Below, in pieces: positions 62,801-64,000 of a stretch of DNA of 64,000 nt (position 1 is its first letter; each line of letters opens with the position of its first letter). Both the position numbers and the translations under genes were made by a program. The stretch is taken from contig OW285188.1 of the NCBI GenBank assembly GCA_935421135.1, positions 19,259,233-19,323,232 of the forward strand, given 5' to 3'. The notes under the pieces are model-generated. The model worked only from the letters and a program-made list of their open reading frames with translations, had not been told where the DNA came from and ran no database searches. Source of the stretch: Bugulina stolonifera (Eukaryota; Bryozoa; Gymnolaemata; Cheilostomatida; Bugulidae).

Positions 62801-64000
62801 TTAATTCTGTTATACGATCATTATGGTGTGAGTGTACTACAAAATAATATGTCCACTTGCAGCTATAAACTTATATATATTTTATCCACCTCTAATGTTG
62901 TATACTATTACCACTATTACTTTTCATTCGACTTCAACTTGTACAACACCAGTCTGTTAACCCTTTAGAAGTTGCATAAATTTAATTGTGAAATGCAAGC
63001 AAACACAATTGCGTTATTGTAACTAACCATGCTATATTGATCTCTCATCTATATGTATAATCACTGTCATTAAATTAAAATGTTTTATATCGCGTTATAG
63101 ATGTAGTTACTATACTGTATAGTGTTTCTATAGCTTATTGTGTCTAAGGTGGGTATCAAACTATCTTCTATATATTGTTGAATAGATGTCTTGTTTGATA
63201 TTATGTTTACATAGATACTGTTTATTTAATGCGTGTCTAAATATTGTACATATTGTGTTTTCAAAGGGAAAAAGTTTATTGAAATTTGATTGTGATGTTT
63301 GATTGTAGAGTCTGGTCTGAGTAGTCGGGTGGCTGGTAGACGCCCCGAACAGACTGGTAGACTTATTGGAGAGCAAGTTATAGACTTAAGTGATAGTTAT
63401 GACCGAGGTCTAGCTCTTAGGAGAGCAACAGTGGCTTCAGAGATTCTTATAGCCAGACAAACCATTATGAGAGTACTGTCTACACTGTGTACCAGGTACC
63501 TCGTCACTTTAGCCTCTGTACCATCCAAAGAATTAATAATAAGATGGTGAAATTTAAATGGTCAGTCAACTTCAAATAAATGTTAGCAGAACTCCAGCAC
63601 TTTCTGTAATACCTTACACATGTATGCACATCAGTGTACAATTGTATACCTTTTAGTGTAGGCCTATATATAATATGTGTATATACGATGTACACCTATA
63701 CACGCTTTTCATTGCATATAGTGAACATATGCATTGTAATACACCCATACAGTGTTCACATGGTGCTTGGTGTAAATTTAATATGCTGTGTATATACATG
63801 TGATTAATGTTACAGCAGGGAGAAGTCGGCCATAGCTGACGGGTTGCAGGAGATACAGCTGTGTGACATCAAGCTGGTGGTTAAGCTCATGTGCGCCTGT
63901 GCATCTGGTAGCATGTCTTCCAAAGACCCTAAAGACCGACAGACACTCTCCTACCTGGCTACTGCCATAGCTAGTCTCGCTCAGAGTAACACTACAGCCT
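32719..64000 (+). CDS. HERC1: Probable E3 ubiquitin-protein ligase HERC1 (5' two thirds; runs off the right edge)
   Basis: About 62 exons give some 3,190 codons, following the vertebrate HERC1 order from the first residue. The ATG at 32733 has an in-frame TAA nine bases upstream, and its exon starts after ttacag at 32718, so a 5' UTR exon lies upstream. Domains in order: N-terminal helical region, RCC1-like propeller RLD1, helical middle, SPRY, UBA-like segment and Cys/His module. Human HERC1 has 4,861 residues and goes on with WD40 repeats, RLD2 and the catalytic HECT domain, so about a third is outside this window. In vertebrates HERC1 is a cytosolic and Golgi-associated ligase that also stimulates nucleotide release on ARF and Rab proteins. 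Introns are short (roughly 70-1,200 bases). The entries below list the exons by region. Confidence 0.95.
35988..36106. repeat. Dispersed intronic repeat, copy 1
   Basis: Contains CACCTCATCAG, then GAGCACAC, then ATATTTATAGCA, in HERC1 intron 8. The same order appears at 56123-56275 in intron 49. Confidence 0.5.
36184..40703 (+). CDS. HERC1: HERC1 exons 9-17: first RCC1-like domain (RLD1)
   Basis: Exons: 36184-36330, 36504-36668, 36895-37050, 37698-37816, 38407-38528, 38784-38911, 39378-39516, 40140-40258 and 40533-40703, about residues 342-763. Seven RCC1 blades can be read: [98 protein letters not shown] and [17 protein letters not shown]. Roughly one exon corresponds to one blade. The sixth blade lacks the usual GxLG turn, as it does in human HERC1. 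After the propeller comes [12 protein letters not shown], then [19 protein letters not shown], matching the human linker. In vertebrates RLD1 binds and stimulates nucleotide release on ARF and Rab GTPases. Exon 15 (39378-39516) has duplicated splice sites. Confidence 0.95.
37288..37382. mobile_element. Foldback with GACAACTCC ends in HERC1 intron 11
   Basis: GAGTTGTCTTCTC at the left is inverted relative to GAAGACAACTCC at the right. A third internal GACAACTCC lies at 37329-37338. Confidence 0.4.
37860..38104. repeat. 25-bp minisatellite in HERC1 intron 12
   Basis: About ten copies of TGTTCATACCTGCCAACTCT plus ACATG, head to tail without spacers. The last copies differ at the ACATG (ACTAG, ACTTG). 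Because 25 is not a multiple of three, it opens three overlapping spurious reading frames. Confidence 0.95.
38278..38392. repeat. 14-bp minisatellite in HERC1 intron 12
   Basis: About eight copies of AGTATATTACTGTC with small length variants, ending some 15 bases before exon 13. Confidence 0.9.
39254..39385. repeat. Triplicated 3' splice site of HERC1 exon 15
   Basis: ATAACACACAGGTGTATGC occurs at 39254, 39303 and 39367. Only the last is followed by the exon 15 reading frame, so the first two are decoy acceptors. Confidence 0.85.
39511..39925. repeat. 85-bp tandem array carrying the exon 15 donor site
   Basis: Five copies with an exact 85-base period (39511, 39596, 39681, 39766, 39851). Each starts GAGACAGTAAGTAAT, the true exon 15 border and donor, and four contain a second GTAAGTAAT. 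So one real and four copied 5' splice sites stand in a row. Confidence 0.9.
41012..48649 (+). CDS. HERC1: HERC1 exons 18-33: helical middle region
   Basis: Exons: 41012-41154, 41591-41753, 42230-42379, 43156-43335, 43531-43687, 43978-44145, 44676-44843, 44984-45082, 45392-45533, 45867-46083, 46796-47090, 47215-47343, 47500-47657, 47806-47894, 47970-48209 and 48443-48649. Anchors to vertebrate HERC1 include [90 protein letters not shown] and [12 protein letters not shown]. Exons 27 and 28 carry a Ser/Thr/Glu-rich linker where the human protein is also low in complexity. All phases agree except at 47894 to 47970, where the best donor leaves phase 2 but the next frame needs phase 0 (acceptor before 47970) or 1 (acceptor before 47977). 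That boundary is therefore provisional. No known enzymatic domain is present. Confidence 0.85.
41157..41400. repeat. Degenerate ~15-bp array in HERC1 intron 18
   Basis: Many variants of ACTTGTATTACATG follow directly on the exon 18 donor (GTGTGT). Confidence 0.8.
42402..42555. repeat. 28-bp minisatellite in HERC1 intron 20
   Basis: About five to six copies of TTCAATATTAAAGGTTTGCT plus CACACATA, with point variants. Confidence 0.85.
44374..44506. repeat. 42-bp repeat, three copies, HERC1 intron 23
   Basis: Units contain TTGTATGGTCTTTG and GGTTGGTGTCGAATA. The array is open on both strands but has no recognisable product. Confidence 0.75.
45650..45812. repeat. ~50-bp degenerate repeat in HERC1 intron 26
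   Basis: Units share TATTTTACTGACGTACACAT and CTGTAG, in three to four imperfect copies just before exon 27. Confidence 0.7.
46232..46590. repeat. 44-bp higher-order minisatellite in HERC1 intron 27
   Basis: Eight copies of a 44-base unit containing GAATACTAGAACTAGTATCT. Copies alternate between CATCAG and CATCGG ends, and in the first part between CATATG and CATGTG, so the real unit of amplification was an 88-base dimer. Confidence 0.9.
48977..51700 (+). CDS. HERC1: HERC1 exons 34-39: helical region before SPRY
   Basis: Exons: 48977-49131, 49549-49740, 50088-50191, 50723-50878, 51215-51315 and 51518-51700. Anchors are [14 protein letters not shown] (human IEIQVAVHKIYQQL), [18 protein letters not shown] (human ASTRLLQILAITTGTYA), [10 protein letters not shown] and [15 protein letters not shown] (human TRLLALHVLEAVLPA). 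The region looks like HEAT/ARM-type helices, and all phases agree. A TGAC-rich array (49155-49372) and a TTTG array (50899-50934) lie in the introns. Confidence 0.9.
49155..49372. repeat. TGAC/TGTC-rich simple repeat in HERC1 intron 34
   Basis: Interrupted tetranucleotide repeats of CTGACTGA, CCGA and CTGTCTGT types. Confidence 0.9.
50899..50934. repeat. TTTG microsatellite in HERC1 intron 37
   Basis: About nine perfect units, starting 20 bases after the exon 37 donor. Confidence 0.95.
51931..53961 (+). CDS. HERC1: HERC1 exons 40-44: SPRY domain and following helix
   Basis: Exons: 51931-52062, 52283-52401, 52658-52781, 52922-53005 and 53733-53961. The SPRY domain spans about residues 1975-2120. 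Motifs in order: [90 protein letters not shown] and [20 protein letters not shown]. Identity to human HERC1 is highest here of the whole window. SPRY domains bind short peptide motifs; the HERC1 partner of this one is not evident from sequence. Exon 44 adds [13 protein letters not shown] and a helix with [14 protein letters not shown]. All junctions keep phase. Confidence 0.95.
53050..53166. repeat. GTTACTGTTGCTATG-type repeat in HERC1 intron 43
   Basis: Four to five imperfect copies of a roughly 30-base unit built on TGTTATGTTACTGTTGC. Confidence 0.8.
54231..58109 (+). CDS. HERC1: HERC1 exons 45-53: region between SPRY and UBA-like segment
   Basis: Exons: 54231-54346, 54686-54849, candidate micro-exon 55018-55032, 55388-55601, 55867-56055, 56396-56618, 56872-56970, 57532-57663 and 57962-58109. 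[24 protein letters not shown] matches human [24 protein letters not shown], here split into two runs by residue VLVLV. The C-terminal part has [18 protein letters not shown] and [20 protein letters not shown], matching the human MRSPIKRAL region. Exon 49 is acidic and Ser-rich. Exon 52 is placed at the acceptor tctattgag before 57532, giving [14 protein letters not shown] later in-frame acceptor before 57546 would drop five residues. Phases agree throughout. Confidence 0.88.
55018..55032 (+). CDS. HERC1: Candidate 15-nt HERC1 micro-exon
   Basis: Lies between ctatttag and GTAAGT, both good splice signals. It takes phase 2 and returns phase 2, so it can be included or skipped without changing the frame between 54849 and 55388. 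It would add five residues (about CLRLG) within a poorly conserved linker. Without transcript data its use is unproven. Confidence 0.4.
55718..55856. repeat. TATTACTAA array at the exon 49 acceptor
   Basis: Ten or more near-copies of ATATATTACTA run up to the pyrimidine tract of exon 49. The unit contains TACTAA, the branch-point consensus, many times over. Confidence 0.85.
56123..56275. repeat. Dispersed intronic repeat, copy 2
   Basis: Second copy of the element at 35988-36106, with the same block order. Confidence 0.5.
57241..57415. mobile_element. Foldback with ATAGAGTTATC ends in HERC1 intron 51
   Basis: Left ATAGAGTTATCCTCTC is inverted relative to right GAGAAGATAACTCTAT, 175 bases in all. 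It belongs to the same motif family as 7067-7187. Confidence 0.5.
59308..60746 (+). CDS. HERC1: HERC1 exons 54-57: RG/Pro-rich linker and UBA-like segment
   Basis: Exons: 59308-59591, 59806-60039, 60357-60516 and 60637-60746. Exon 54 is unusually GC-rich and encodes an Arg-Gly/Pro linker ([19 protein letters not shown], then [11 protein letters not shown]). Next comes a UBA-like helix pair, [23 protein letters not shown], which continues in exon 55 as [16 protein letters not shown]. The human counterpart is VPLLEMGFSLRQIAKAMEATG followed by MWMIEHPGHE. UBA domains bind ubiquitin. Exons 56-57 carry RRRRRP and acidic linkers with LYDFFVR (human LYDFNLD) and DELSWKPMD. The donor after exon 55 is CCGC|GTAGGT. 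Phases agree. Confidence 0.9.
61316..62040 (+). CDS. HERC1: HERC1 exons 58-59: Cys/His zinc-binding-like module
   Basis: Exons 61316-61459 and 61834-62040; a second in-frame acceptor would start the latter at 61861. The exons encode CEFC, then [11 protein letters not shown], then TCHCGT and [10 protein letters not shown]. Pairs of Cys and His are spaced as in a treble-clef or zinc-ribbon fold, and the ligands are conserved in human HERC1 (CELCEC, QHMKRNHPGCG, LLCGTCREKY). The spacer between HPGCG and the second knuckle is about 20 residues shorter here than in human. A Lys/Arg-rich helix follows ([12 protein letters not shown]). The C-rich run at 61564-61582 in the intron is open in one frame but not conserved, so I left it out. 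Confidence 0.8.
61564..61582. repeat. Poly-C run in HERC1 intron 58
   Basis: A C-only run of about a dozen bases between C-rich flanks. It lies in an intron and is open in one frame only because CCC is proline. Confidence 0.8.
62309..64000 (+). CDS. HERC1: HERC1 exons 60-62: region before the WD40 repeats, truncated at window end
   Basis: Exons: 62309-62491, 63309-63495 and 63816-64000 (continues). Anchors: [18 protein letters not shown] (human IVPEPVQFPDSDPLGASV), [20 protein letters not shown] (human HDRVMALRRVTAAAQVLLAR) and [12 protein letters not shown] (human LAYLSTAVGCLA). Exon 62 has a tandem acceptor, tacagcag, so it may start at 63816 or 63819, adding or omitting one Ser. The frame is open to the last base of the window. 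Confidence 0.92.

Overview
The window is nuclear DNA from an animal. It is AT-rich, with many short exons split by small GT-AG introns, TA-rich low-complexity blocks, minisatellites and small foldback elements. The coding sequences match animal protein families, but HERC1 is clearly diverged from the vertebrate protein. This points to an invertebrate; an early-branching marine animal such as a sponge is possible, but the sequence does not prove it. The palindromic octamers TAGGCCTA and TACATGTA recur throughout the non-coding part.

Layout. Positions 1-14247, minus strand: one gene of unknown function, running off the left edge. Its short form starts at 8882 with a Met-Gly-Asn lipid-anchor start and continues through seven exons (1055 codons so far) of mostly disordered sequence. 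Four further minus-strand exons at 9954-14247 encode an I-set immunoglobulin domain. They fit in phase onto the second exon of the same gene, so I read them as an alternative first-exon set. Positions 14248-24481: about 10 kb without a recognisable gene, holding a 31-bp minisatellite and small mobile-element remnants. Positions 24482-26976, minus strand: complete TBCCD1 (TBCC domain-containing protein 1), four coding exons, 567 residues. Positions 26977-32718: divergent intergenic region with a very AT-rich block, two small inverted-repeat elements, and a promoter-like sequence present as two inverted copies facing TBCCD1 and HERC1.

Positions 32719-64000, plus strand: the first ~3,190 codons of HERC1, the giant RCC1/HECT ubiquitin ligase, in about 62 exons. 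In order: N-terminal helical region, first RCC1-like propeller (seven blades), long helical middle, SPRY domain, an RG- and Pro-rich linker, UBA-like segment and a Cys/His zinc-binding-like module. The WD40 repeats, second RCC1 propeller and HECT domain must lie beyond the right edge. Almost every exon junction I placed keeps phase; the exceptions and alternatives are noted in the entries. The introns carry many tandem arrays, one of which multiplies a splice site of its own exon.

I found no operon-like or defence-like system. The more unusual observations are the two alternative starts of the unknown gene (lipid-anchored versus Ig-containing), the inverted promoter pair between TBCCD1 and HERC1, and the RLD1 exon of HERC1 whose two splice sites are both repeated in tandem.
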